In this document: positions 47,334 through 59,300 of the stretch, one piece after another
How positions within the stretch are numbered: position 1 is the first letter of the stretch
Layout: every line of letters begins with the position of its first letter
Assembly (NCBI GenBank): GCA_002102555.1
Contig: MCFL01000032.1
Coordinates: forward strand, 186,001-250,000
Length of the DNA: 64,000 nucleotides
Origin: Catenaria anguillulae PL171
Taxonomy: Eukaryota; Blastocladiomycota; Blastocladiomycetes; Blastocladiales; Catenariaceae
Reading direction: 5' to 3'
Position numbers and translations under genes: made by a program
The notes under the pieces: model-generated
Seen by the model: the letters and a program-made list of their open reading frames with translations, nothing else
Told to the model about the DNA's origin: nothing
The model's database searches: none

Positions 47334-49110
47334 ATGACGCCCAACCGACCCCACCGCCATGCTGCCGGCGCGCCATTCCTGGTTGTTCTGCTTGTCCTAA
47401 CCATCCTCGCTGCCTCGCCGACCTTCGCATTCACCCGCCAACCGCCCCCGCCACCCACAAAGCCCACGCTCCCCACCAGGCACGAGTACAAACTGTCCCT
47501 GCGCAGACCCTTTTACTTTGCCGACCCAACCATCCTCAGCAACTCGACCGCGCCCGGGTCGGGCAACCACCCGGACGACCCGGACCCGCCGCGTCACATC
47601 CCGCACTATACCCCTGGCGGCCACACGGTCGCTGGCCCTGCCGACCTGACCTTGCGACTTGTTCCTGCCGTCCCGCGCGCTCGTGGCATTGTAGTTGCAG
47701 ATCTGCCACTGCGTTACGACGGCGACAATGTCACGGCCATGGCACCCGGGCTCGCAAAGGGCTGGGACGCGCAGCTCACGTTCAAGCTGGTGCCGAGCGC
47801 CATTGCGTTGCAGGCGGCCACGTCGGGCAAGTTGGCGGGCAACGTACAAACGGGGATTGGGATGGCCATGTGGCTGACCAGCGTGCCGCTGCATCCGGTT
47901 CCGCCCAGGGATATGAATGCGGCAGATCCAATGTTTGGCGCGGACGCGCGCGTGTGGGATGGGGTGCGGATTGCCGTGCAGCCCAGTCCGTCAGCAGAGA
48001 GGCCGGGAAGGGTCAAGGTGAGCGGAACTGTGGCGTTTGAAATGGCGGATGAGCATTACGAGCTTGGCGGTGCGGTTCTTTTTTCACTCATTCTAGGCCA
48101 TGGTGTCTTGTCACACTAACAGTTATCATATGGAATCTATTGCAACAGATTGCGAACTCGACCTGCGCGCCACCGACTCTCCCGCCACCCTATCCCTGAC
48201 CTACCTCGACGACGAACATCTCTTGTCCGTTTGGCTCGACCGCACCGCCACGGGCCACTCCTTCACGCCCTGCTTTTCACGCGTTGTTGCCCTGCCTCAA
48301 CGCGGAGGCTACCTCGCCCTCAGCGCCGCCAACGGCGATCTCGACCGGACCGACGATGTGGATATTTTGGCACTGGACGTGTATGCTCTGGGCGCGCCAG
48401 CTCGGGACCACGGCCTCGACAAGCCCAAGCAAGGCATGTCGTCCATCTCATTCATCCCAACGCAGGACACGTTGAAGCACGCGCAAGAGGTTGAGGAAAA
48501 GGTCCAGCGGCAAATGCGCGAGCGTGACGAGAAGCGGTTGAAGGAGGCGTTAGCCAAGGGGCAGCAGCACGGCGGCACAACACCAGGGTCGTCGTTGTCC
48601 TCGTCGGCGACGGGCGGCTCGCCGCAGGTTGTTGTGGCCAACTCGCACAACATTGAGGCGGGCATTGCAAAGCTCACGACACAGATTGAGCAGCTGGCTG
48701 CTGAATTGGCCGTGGTCAAGCAACTTGTTGTGACCAACGCGGCCAACTCTGCGGTATCGCCTGGGTCTGGGTCTTCGGCTGCCGGCGCATCGGCCGGCTG
48801 GCAGCAGTCGATTGAAACGCAACTGGCCACCATCCAGCAGCTCGCTGCCAACAGGCACAAGGAACTCATGGATCTGCTTCATGGCGTCAAGGGCGCTGGC
48901 GAGACGGCCAGCGATGCGGCGACGCGCGCACATGAAATGGCCGCGTCTGCGGCTCGGGCTGCGCATGAGGGCAAGGAGCAGGTCAAGGGCGGAGGCGTCA
49001 GTTGGACCAGCATGTTCTTGCTCATGTTGGGCGCGCAGGCGGTTGGGATGGTGGTCGTTGCCGTATGGCGAAAGTTGAGGGGTGGGGAACAGCACAAGAA
49101 GTTTTTGTGA
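47334..49110 (+). CDS. L-type lectin cargo receptor (ERGIC-53/Emp47-like)
   Basis: This is a type I membrane protein that carries glycoproteins between ER and Golgi. The N-terminus has a signal peptide (APFLVVLLVLTILAASPTFA), followed by the carbohydrate-recognition domain starting HEYKLSLRRPFYFADPTIL. Later strands are GIVVADLPL and, after an intron at 48070-48148, LRATDSPATLSLTYLDDEHLLSVWLD and FTPCFSRVVALPQRGGYLALSAANGDLDRTDDVDIL, the typical end of an L-type lectin fold. A coiled-coil stalk follows (VEEKVQRQMRERDEKRLKEAL and a second one), then the membrane span SMFLLMLGAQAVGMVVVAVW. The cytosolic tail ends KKFL, a dilysine retrieval signal close to the KKFF of ERGIC-53. The start is the first ATG in frame before the signal peptide. 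Confidence 0.9.
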
Positions 49111-49730
49111 GTCGTGTTTGGTGTTGTCAGACAGGAGTTGTATGTTTGCCATAGTCGGTTTGTATGTTACCCAGTTCCCAAGTCTACTGTGTTCTGCCCT
49201 TTGCATGAATCCCGATTGCTGTATACCAGAATGATACCATCTGGAAGCAACCACCACGATGCCAGGAACTCGATGGAAAGCTGGGAAAGTACCGATTTGC
49301 GTGGACACGAAACCCGAGGCATTCCAGTTGTCAGTGGCCGTCTATTGCTTGCGGTCCGTTTGCGGAAGTCGTGGAAGTGTGGAAAGTCAAGCGACGTGGC
49401 TGAGGCACGTGAATGGTCACGTGTTTGTGATGGAAGTGACAGTATCTGAAGGTCAGACAAGTTCTTTGGTGTTCCTACAGACGCGAAGTGCCGTGAGACA
49501 TTCTCATACAGCACCCGACAGGCAGACTTCGACGTGGCTGGCGATCACTTATAGCCGGCACGGGCCCTCGCTTCCTCTTTCGCTGATTCACATTGCGCTG
49601 TGTCTTACTTGTCAACCATCACCACGGAATTTCGTCGACTGACCGCTGCTCGCTCGCCGTTTTTTCACCCCACCAAGTACCACACTCCCCAATACCCCAC
49701 CCCCCTCCGACCCGACGACACACTTCCACC
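49111..49730. promoter_or_regulatory. HSP90 upstream region
   Basis: These 620 nt lie between the lectin stop and the HSP90 ATG. The last 100 nt are C/T-rich, typical of a strong fungal promoter and leader. TTATAGCC near 49548 is a weak TATA-like candidate. I looked for heat-shock elements (alternating GAA/TTC) and found only scattered single units, not a clear array. Confidence 0.4.
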
Positions 49731-51965
49731 ATGGCCGAAACGTTTGCCTTCCAAGCCGAGCTCGCCCAGCTTATGGGCCTCATCATCAACAGTGCGTACC
49801 TCCCGCCGACCTCTCGCCGCCGCCGCCGCCCTTCCCGCGGCGTGTGTCTTTTGATCGATCAACCGGAAGCAATGCTGACCGTCACCAATTCTCATTTCAA
49901 CAGCTTTCTACTCCAACAAGGATGTCTTCCTTCGTGAACTCGTGTCCAACGCCTCGGATGCCCTCGACAAGATCCGTTACGAGTCGCTGACGGACCCGTC
50001 CAAGCTCGACTCGGAGAAGGACCTCTTCATTCGCATCAAGGCCGACAAGGAGAACAAGGTGCTCGAGATCCGCGATTCCGGAATCGGCATGACCAAGGCC
50101 GATCTCGTCAACAACCTCGGTACCATTGCCCGGTCCGGTACCAAGGCATTCATGGAGGCCCTCTCTGGCGGCGCCGATATTTCCATGATTGGCCAATTTG
50201 GTGTTGGTTTCTACGCGGCCTACCTTGTTGCCGAAACCGTCCAAGTCATCACCAAGCACAACGACGACGAGCAGTATGTGTGGGAGTCTGCTGCCGGCGG
50301 CACTTCACCATTGCCCTCGACGAGACCAACGAGCGCATTGGCCGCGGTACCGTCATTCGTTTGTTCATGAAGGAGGACCAGCTCGAGTACCTCGAGGAGG
50401 CCAAGATTCGTGAAATCATCAAGAAGCACTCCGAGTTCATTTCCTACCCGATCCAACTTGTCGTCACCAAGGAGGTGGAGAAGGAAGTGGATGATGAGGA
50501 GGCCACGGCTGAGGACGATGCCGACAAGAAGGAGGACGAGGCCAAGATTGAGGAGGTGGACGAGGACGAGGAAAAGAAGGAGAAGAAGACCAAGAAGGTC
50601 AAGGAGACGACCACTGAGATTGAGGAGCTCAACAAGACCAAGCCCATCTGGACTCGCAACCCCGAGGACATTACCAACGAGGAGTATGCTTCCTTCTACA
50701 AGTCCATCACCAACGACTGGGAAGACCACTTGGCCGTCAAGCACTTCTCGGTTGAGGGCCAGCTCGAGTTCCGCGCCATTCTCTTCATCCCGCGCCGCGC
50801 TCCCTTTGACTTGTTTGAGCAAAAGCGCAAGCGCAACAACATCAAGCTCTACGTGCGCCGTGTCTTCATCATGGACGACTGCGAGGAGTTGATTCCCGAG
50901 TGGCTCAACTTTGTCAAGGGTATTGTCGATTCCGAGGACTTGCCGCTCAACATTTCCCGCGAGACGTTGCAGCAAAACAAGATTCTCAAGGTGATCCGCA
51001 AGAACCTCGTCAAGAAGGTGGTCGACATGATGCAAGAGATTGCCGAGGATAAGGAGAACTTCAACAAGTTCTACGAGGCCTTTGGCAAGAACCTCAAGCT
51101 CGGTATCCACGAGGATTCGCAAAACCGCGCCAAGCTGTCCGAGTTCTTGCGTTACCACTCGACCAAGTCGGGTGAGGAGATGACCTCGCTCAAGGACTAT
51201 GTCACGCGCATGCCCGAAAAGCAAAAGGACATCTACTACATCACCGGCGAGTCCAAGGCTGCCGTTGAGAACGCTCCCTTCCTCGAGGCCCTCAAGAAGC
51301 GCGGCTACGAGGTGCTCTACCTTGTCGACCCCATTGACGAGTACGCTGTTCAGCAGCTCAAGGAGTATGACGGCAAGAAGCTCGTGTCGGTGACCAAGGA
51401 GGGTCTTGAGCTCGACGACGACGAGGACGAGAAGAAGAAGATTGAGGAGGAGAAGGCCGACTTCGAGCCCTTGTGCAAGGAGGTCAAGTCGATCCTCGGC
51501 GACAAGGTCGAGAAGGTTGTTGTGTCGCACCGCATTGTCGACTCACCCTGCGTTCTCGTCACTGGCCAATACGGCTGGTCGGCCAACATGGAACGCATTA
51601 TGCGCGCCCAGGCCCTCCGCGACTCGTCCATGTCGGCTTACATGGCGTCCAAGAAGACCATGGAAATCAACCCTCGCAACGCCATTGTCAAGTCGCTCAA
51701 GGCCAAGTTTGAGGCTGATGCCTCCGACAAGACTGTCAAGGACTTGACCCAGCTCTTGTTCGAGACCTCGTTGCTCGCTTCCGGTTTCTCGCTCGACGAT
51801 CCCGCTGTGTTTGCCAAGCGGATCCACCGCATGATCAAGCTCGGTCTGTCGATTGATGACGATGCTGCCGAGGAGTCGATTGAGGCCGATGGTGCTTCCG
51901 GTGATGACTTGCCGCCACTTGAGGAGATTGATACCGAGGCTTCCCGCATGGAGGAGGTCGACTAA
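49731..51965 (+). CDS. HSP90: Cytosolic heat shock protein 90
   Basis: HSP90 is the dimeric ATP-driven chaperone of the cytosol. A 61-nt first exon (49731-49791, [20 protein letters not shown]) is spliced to 49904. The GHKL ATPase has [41 protein letters not shown] and [14 protein letters not shown]. The acidic linker ([20 protein letters not shown]) and the middle domain ([35 protein letters not shown]) follow. The C-terminal domain contains [18 protein letters not shown] and ends MEEVD, the TPR-cochaperone docking motif of cytosolic forms. The frame breaks once near 50303-50305: AAGGT must be followed directly by [16 protein letters not shown], which needs one extra T in a TT pair. I regard this as a sequence error in a functional gene. 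It ends tail-to-tail with AXDND1. Confidence 0.97.
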
Positions 51966-52202
51966 TGGTTGTGCGCTGACCCGTTTTGTTTGCTTGCGTG
52001 TCCCGTCGTCTTTGGGATGTGTGAGTGTGCATTGTGTTTTACCCCGCATTCATTGAGTTTTGTTTGTTTGTAATTATTCTTATTGTCTTGATACACAGCG
52101 ATTTGCAATGCCTGAATTTTGATTGCCACCCTTCATGTATTCTTTACTACATGTTTACCTCAAGACATGCGCAATGGATGGAAAAGAAAAGGCATATTTT
52201 CA
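51966..52202. other. Tail-to-tail 3' region HSP90/AXDND1
   Basis: Both genes end here on opposite strands. The T-rich stretch 52055-52100 following the HSP90 stop fits an HSP90 3' UTR. No gene was seen. Confidence 0.5.
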
Positions 52203-55200
52203 TCACTTGCCGTTTTGTGGTGGCACAGTTGCTCCCATGAGAATCAAATCGTCCTTGGTGGCATCTGCAATCGCGACTCGTGGCACATCCGTGACATCTG
52301 GATACGAACCAGTGCCATCCTTGCCCTGCTCCAAGTAGTACGAATCAAACTCGAGAATCTCGTTCGCCTCTTGGTCGCCACCCAGCCCTTCCCCGTCGCT
52401 GTCCGAGTCATCCTCGCCACCTCCGCCTGCTTCGCGAATCATATCCTCGGCATCCTCAATGTTTAGCTCGGCCATGGTCGCAACGGCTGATGCCATGGCT
52501 TCCGCTGCTGTCGACGGCCGGCGCGGCGTGCTGTTCCCCTTGGGCACCCCGAGCGATGCGCCGTTCGCGCTTGGACTAGCACCAGCAGGTGCAGAAGCAA
52601 GCGGATTCAACGAGGTTGCCGCCAACAGCGATTGCGTAATGTTGACTGCTGCTACAGCGGCCTTGATCATGTTCAACCCACCGCTGCCACCTCCATTGCC
52701 ATTACCATTACCGGCGCTGCCGCCATCAGCGGCTAATCCGCCCGCGCTTTCATTTCCATCCTGCGACGACCGCCTCGCCAATCCTCGGGATCCAGACAAT
52801 GAATTCCGTCGCGACGGGACCCTTGACGCTGCACTCGTGAGCACATCCAATTCGCGAGAGCCCAACACGTCCACCAGACCTTTTGACACAGCCAGGCTAG
52901 TGAATTGGCCCATGGCGCTTGCATATGCAGCCGAGTCAAAGTTGCCTTCAGGGACAGGGTCGAGCATTGTCGAGCCGCCAATATCTGCAAAGTGAGACGC
53001 GACGCCAGGAGAAGCAGCGGCCGGCGGTCTGGTGTCATGTGAGCCGAGCATGGTGCCTCGGCGTTGTTGAATTTGTACCATGCTTGCGCGCTTTTGCGAT
53101 TCGAGGAGCCGGCGGGCTGTTCGCAGCCTGTAAATTGAATGGAATCGCGTTGGCTGAGTTGTGCCAATTGGGATGAGAGGCAATGAACGAACCAAGCGTT
53201 GGAATACGAGTTGGCCACGAGCCGCAAGTCCTTGCGGTCATCGCTCAAGACCTCCATGTCGCCAGCGTCCTTGATGAGCATCTTGTTGAGTTCGTTGATC
53301 TCCAACTCGAGCTGGGTGAGCTCTTGGTCCCACGACTTGTCTGGCGCTTGGCGGCCAGTCTTGATGAGCAACTGAACCATCCAGCGGACGAGCGAGTTGT
53401 GAGCTTGATGTTTTCTATCCAATATGGCATAAATGTCAGCGAAATCTTGGACACAAAGAATGATGCAGCGTGTGAAATGACAAACCGTCGTTTCGCAACT
53501 CTGTGTCATTATTGAGCTGATCCATGAGTTTGGTCAACCAGTTTTCTACGTTGAGCGGCAACCGCTTTTCCTCGCTGCCCGATGACGAGCTCATCATAAC
53601 TGTGGACAAAGAGCGGCGAGTTAGCCAGCCTCGCAACTCGACCAGGACATGTCCCAACTATAAGGTCAAACGAACCAATCAAGATGCCCAACTGCTCCTG
53701 CCACGAGCCTAGAGACTCCCTCAACATGAACCGCTCGACGGCGCTAATCGCCCGCTCCCGATCTCTCACGCCGGCAAAGACGGCGTACCGATCCTCAATC
53801 TGATTCTGTAACGCAATCACGGCCGACGCAATCCCATCGTCTCCTGATACCTTGGTTCTCAGTTTGTTGATCCACCCCTCGAGCTCCTCTTGCAACAGAG
53901 TCAGGCGCGTCTGCAACTCCAAGTACTCCTTTCTTGCCGTCGACTTTTCAGTCCTTTGCAAAACCGCCACAGCCAGCCCGACCCACACGGACAAGCCACG
54001 CTGTGCGTTGGTCAGTTGCTCGAGAATGTGTTCGTCGCGGTCCGATGTGTATCGCGTCGACACTTGGTTGGTTGCCTCGGCCCATTTCTTGATCATGTCA
54101 ACCGATGACCGGGTCTCAAACAAGAGCATATTTCGGGCTCGATCCATGGCTATGTTGGGATCCGAAGTGGTTGGATCGCTTGGGTTGAGCGGATCAGGGA
54201 CCATGCTAGGGTCTTCCCACGGGTGCATCGGCGGGTTGGGAGTACGCGAAGCGCCTCCACGGCTCGCACTTCTTGCACGCTGCGAGTGCCCGCCCTGGCC
54301 CGGCACATTGAGAGACGACGTTGGCCTCCCCTTTGATCTTCCCCTGCTATTCCCGCCCGCTCCCCCAGCGTCATGGGTACCACCGGCCCCATCGCTCGTG
54401 TCGTCAATCTCGAGCATTTTCTGCAAGCTCCTGACCTCCCTCAACGTCTTTTGCAATATGGCCACACACTTATTGTCTTCTCTCTCGATATCCTTGGCTC
54501 GATCGATCATGTCCTTGACCCAGGCATCCGCCCTCGACTCAATCTTCTGCACCTCGCTGCGGTCAAACCCAGCAAGCAAACTCACCATGTGATTGACGGC
54601 CCGCAATCGCCCGTACTCGTACTTTTGCAATACAGCCACATCTGGCAGCCCATGTTCTGACCCGATCCTGAGCGCCAAATGCGTTGCAGCATCCACCCAC
54701 ACTTTGCGTTCCTGATCCATGTGCCGAATCTGCATCTCGAGCCGCTTGCGCTGCATGCGGTACAGTGCATGGTACTCTGCCAGGGTCTCGTCCACATGCT
54801 CAGTGCGTGCAAGCACCTCGAGCAACTGATCGCGCGCATCCGTACCCTGGGCTGATACAATGGCCTCTGCACGCTGAATGGCGACCAGACGTTCGCCCAA
54901 TTGCCTGACGGAGTCACGCGTGCGCAGCAACTCGCCAGCGAGCCGGCGGTTCATGACGCGTTCCGCACACAGCTCGCCGTACAGATTTTTCACGACCTTT
55001 GGGATTTGTGCAAACATGTTGGCGTAGCGCTTGCGGATTTCCGCGAGCAGGTCGCCACGTTCAATCATGTGCACCGTGACTTGGCGGACCATCTCGTTGA
55101 AGACACCGTCGTAAATGACATTTTCGTCCTCTGCGAGCCGCAGCAGCGACCGGATCTCGGCGGGTACTCGTGGTGCGGGTTGGATGCGCCGAGTCGCGCA

Positions 55201-55334
55201 AGTGTTGCGTGCATGGATTCGCGCAGGGCAATCACATCCTTGCGCGCGACCTGGGTAGCGATGGTTGTGGGCCCGACGGGTGGTTGTGGCCCGGCAGCCG
55301 GCACGATTGCGGGTGGAAGTTGTTGGCCGACAAG

Positions 55335-55365
<31 letters not shown>

Positions 55366-56012
55366 ATGGTGCTTCCAAGACTGTTGGAGGGGGATTCGGG
55401 CCGGTGCGAGTGCGAATGCGGCAAGGCAGAAGCGACAGGGGATATGCGACCAGAGAATTGCACGCCTGCTGGATCTTGTGATGAGGGCGCGAATTCCGCC
55501 ATCATGACTGCTTGCATGAGAAGGCCCTGGCTTGAGTGGCCGCCGTGGCTGGATGTGGTGGACTGGTTGGGCTGTCCATAGCGTGAGAGTGTGGCAACAC
55601 TTGTGCGGCGTGGTTTGGGCTGCTGAGGGGGAGGAGGTGGGGGCAGCTTGGACACAGAGTCGATGCGGGGCGGGGTTGGGCCCGTGGCGGCGGCATAGTA
55701 AGAAGATTCTGCGTGATTTTGTTTTTGAGGAGGTGAGGGTCCTTCCGTGGTTGGCCGAGACGCTTCTTGGATGGCAGTTAGGTCAGTATGGCGCGTGGAC
55801 GCCTTTGGGATCATGGCCTTTGCGTCGGAGCCACGCGCTCGACGCGAGCGCGCATTGGACGAGGATTGCTGGAGGTCAAGCTCGTCCAACTTTGGCAAGT
55901 CTGCCAGCAGAGATGCGGGCAAGTGTGATTCAGACATATTGCATCGAGTCGTCGACTGCCTTTTCCGGTTGACCTTGCGTCGTGCCGTCGTGGGAATGTT
56001 CGGATCGGACAT
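52203..56012 (-). CDS. AXDND1: Axonemal dynein light-chain-domain protein (AXDND1-like)
   Basis: The start MSDPNIPTTARRKVNRKRQ (56012 down) is followed by a disordered Ser/Pro/Gly-rich region with a poly-glycine tract. The recognisable domain begins IYDGVFNEMVRQVTVHMIERGDLLAEIRKRY (about 55125-55035). This matches the start of the axonemal dynein light chain (p28/DNALI1) family, whose consensus is a conserved (D/E)-(E/x)-hydrophobic-RQVT-x2-x-ERG. A long coiled coil follows (ELLRTRDSVRQLGERL, LYRMQRKRLEMQIRHMDQERKVW, TRLTLLQEELEGWINKLRTKV). The size of about 1,200 residues and the single light-chain-like domain in a long coiled coil fit AXDND1, a protein of cilia and sperm, rather than the 250-residue p28. 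Introns near 53505-53415 and 53175-53105 join the C-terminal exons. A one-base break lies near 55160. Confidence 0.72.
55335..55362 (+). repeat. CCG trinucleotide run in AXDND1 coding sequence
   Basis: A CCG/CGG run of about nine units encodes the poly-glycine tract of the AXDND1-like protein on the minus strand. It is slippage-prone and a likely length polymorphism. Confidence 0.8.
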
Positions 56013-56393
56013 CGACTTGCTGACGCCCCCACAGCCACCTGCTTGTGGAGGGTGGACCAGAGTGGGCCAGAAGATCCCACCCCACCACGTATGGTAAACA
56101 TTCACAGGCCCGGGATGATCATTGGCGTGGCTACAATCAAGCAAATGAGATGCCAACACCATTGCGCATTCATGTGGAATGTGACTCTCTGCATTTGGCT
56201 TTCGTACTTGCTTGCCTTCCAAACTTCGTTGACCTCGCCCAAGGCTCCTGCGCTGCGACCGCTTCTCTCATTCTCACACTCGCGAAAAAGCCGTGATCAC
56301 GAGGCGCGACACCGTTCCCAGCGAGCGTGTACTGGGCATTGACTTTCCCGCATTGTTGACAACAGCCAATGTACGCCAACACTAGGCACTGAC
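56013..56393. promoter_or_regulatory. Shared divergent promoter AXDND1/DNAH2
   Basis: Two axonemal genes start on either side of this 381-nt region, which suggests joint control. A 10-bp perfect palindrome, CGTGATCACG, lies near 56291-56300, about 95 nt from the dynein ATG. I searched by eye for an RFX X-box (GTNRCC-N-RGYAAC) and found only a weak partial match near 56229-56244, so RFX control is not supported by sequence alone. Confidence 0.45.
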
Positions 56394-59300
56394 ATGAATC
56401 AAGAAGATTTCGTTTCTGACGACTTGATTCTTCCGTCTGCAGTTTCCCGTCTAACATCAACCGACTTCACAACGTACCGATCAACAACAGCACAGGTTCG
56501 CTCGCTCGTGTCAAATGTCCGAGCATACCACGCAATTCAGCTGGACTTCTAACACCGCAGTCTTGCTTTCACTGCGTAGGAAATGCTCCGCTCCGAGGAA
56601 AACGACGGCGGCAGCTCCAATGCCGTGGCCGCCAACGGCGATCCCATTACCGCCAATCCATTAGTCGCGGTCAGCTCGCCCAACGAATCAGGCAATGCGG
56701 TCACCTTTGCCGTTGCCCAGAGCGACAGCGCCATGGCTCAAGATTCCTCGATGGACCCAACAACCAACAATCCCGATTCTGAGCCACAATTTGTTGGCAA
56801 TGGTTCGAAACGCGGGTCTGTTTCAATCAATGGCTCGCAAGCATCCATTCGTGCGACTGGTCTTCAAGAAGCCATCGCCACCGAGTCGCCGCAAGAACTC
56901 GCTGCCAGGGCATTCCAGCTCGAGTACCCAAACCTTGAAGCCAAATTCTTACGCCTCATCACCCTCTTTGGCTTTCAGCGCACCCAGTGGACGGACGAAC
57001 ATGCAGCGACCTTGGCCGACTTTGCGCAAAATCCTAACACAAACAAGCTAATTCTGTACATGACGACTTCTGCCTCACCTCAGCAGCAGCCCAAGCTCAT
57101 CATGGGCAAAACATTGCCGACGCACCGTGTCCCCGAGCTCATGTACTTCATCAAGAACGCGCTCACGGGCAACAACAGCTCGAGCGCCGGCAAAGTTGGC
57201 AGTGGCAAACGTCCGTCGACTTCCACCGGCTCTCTCGCATCGGGCCTTGACGTGCGCTCCTCTGCAGAACTCGAACCAATCACGTCCATGACGCTGCTCA
57301 AGCGTGTCCAGTATGGCACAGTCACAAAGTCGTTGCTCGATAGTCTAGTCACGCTCATGAACGGTGTCTATGTGCCCCTGTTTGTCGAGAATCGCGGGTG
57401 GCCCGATACTGTGCGCAAGGACTTTGCTGGCCAGTTGCACAAGTTCATGGCTGTATTGACGGATACGGCCTTTCACTCGCAAGGGCACACAGTGCTGTAT
57501 GTTCCAAAGGAGCAGTTGCCGCCCTTGGACAAGTGTACGATAGTTTCACTCCATCAGTTTTTTTTTTCCACCTGACTGACTGACTGACTGACTCAACGAT
57601 GCTTTCGCTCAATCTGTGAGAAAACAGTGACAGAAAACAAGGACGTGATTCAGCGCCTGGAATCGCTCTTGGTCCACTGGACTCGCCAAATCAAGGACGT
57701 CATCAACAATCAAAACACCACGGAAACCTCGGAAACGTCTGGGCCCTTGGACGAAGTCGCCTTTTGGCGCCGCCGGTGCGACGACCTGAGCGGCATCCGA
57801 GACCAAATCCTGCGCCCCGAGGTGCAACAAATCACGGCCGTCCTCGAAGCCGCCAAGTCGTCCTACCTGGACCAGTTTAATCGGCTTTCGCTGCTCATTC
57901 AAGAAGGGTCCATGCAAGCCCAGGACAATCTCAAGTTTCTGTCGCTCCTTACGCCGTGCTGCGAGGACCTGGCCAAATCGGAACCCAGGAGCGTGGCCAC
58001 CATCTTGCCCAAACTGCTCATGATTATTCGTCTGATTTGGGCCAACTCGCGCTTCTATAACACAAAGGAGCGCATCACCAGCTTACTGCGCAAAATATCG
58101 AACGAAATCATTCGTCGGTGCACTGCGAAAATCTCGCTCGAGGCCATCTTTTTCGGCGACACGGCCGCGTCCATCCAGTCGCTGCAAGACAGCGTTGCGT
58201 GCGGCGAGCAATGGAAGGCCACGTATGCTCGGACCACTTTGCACGTTGCCCAGTACACCAAGAAGCACTGGGACTTTGATCACTCGTCCATCTTTGCGCA
58301 AATCGATGCCTTTGTCCAGCGGTGCCGTGACCTGCTTGAGTTGTGTGAGGGCCAAATGCAGTTTGCACGCAAATTGGCGCCGGGTGGGAAAAAATTGCCC
58401 ATTCCCATCTTTGGCGGCGCCAAGGGTGCCGAAATCGGCAAGTCACTTGAGGATATCGAGAAATCGTTTGAGTCGCACCTTGCGCACCTGTGGACGATCC
58501 GCGACTTGATATTGGACGTCAAGGCAACCCGGTGGCACGACGATTACAATGCGTTCAAGCAGGCCGTCAAGGACCTCGAAGTCATGATGCAGAATGTGAT
58601 TGCGTCGGCGTTCGAGGGCGCAACGACGGTACAAACACGTGTTGACCTGCTCGAGCTGTTTTCCTACTTGGCCAAGCGCGACGGCATCAAGCGCACGGTC
58701 GAGCGCAAGACGGCAGACGTGTACCAGGCGTACTTGGCCGAGCTAAATGCGGTAAAGGCGGATTTCGAGACGCATCGCAAGTCGCCCGCAATCATGGCAG
58801 CACATCCGCCATATGCGGGCGCTGCTCTGTGGGCCAGGAGCTTGCACAAGCGCATAAGCGCGCCCATGGCCGTGCTCAACACGTCTGCAGAGTATTTGCC
58901 TGCGACGCCATTTGCGGATCAAGTCAAGGACGTGTATGGATCCGTGTCGAGCTCGCTTGAAGAGTACATTTCCAAGAACCATGCCGAGTGGATTGCGCAG
59001 CTGGACAAGAACGCCATGGCGTTGCTCGACACCCCGCTCATGGCCCGCCGCGCTGACGGGTATCTCGAAGCGCAGTTCCCAAAGCCCATCCTCAAGCTGT
59101 TTGCCGAGATTGTGTACTGGCAAAAGCTCAAGTTTGACATTCCATACTACGTTCAAGAGGCATTTGCAAAGCGTGAAGAGTTGCGCATCTTGCGCGAAAA
59201 CGTGCTGCTGGTCGTCAGGGACTACAACTCGATTCTTGAAGTCTTGTCCAAGGAGGAGGTCATGCTCTTCCGTGAACGCGTGCGGTTCTTGGATCGCAAG

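Noticed and set aside
50220-51530. 436-codon open frame on the minus strand opposite HSP90
   Set aside because: It is an antisense shadow of the strongly biased HSP90 coding sequence, rich in Leu, Val and Glu with no family motif. HSP90 itself is certain on the plus strand.
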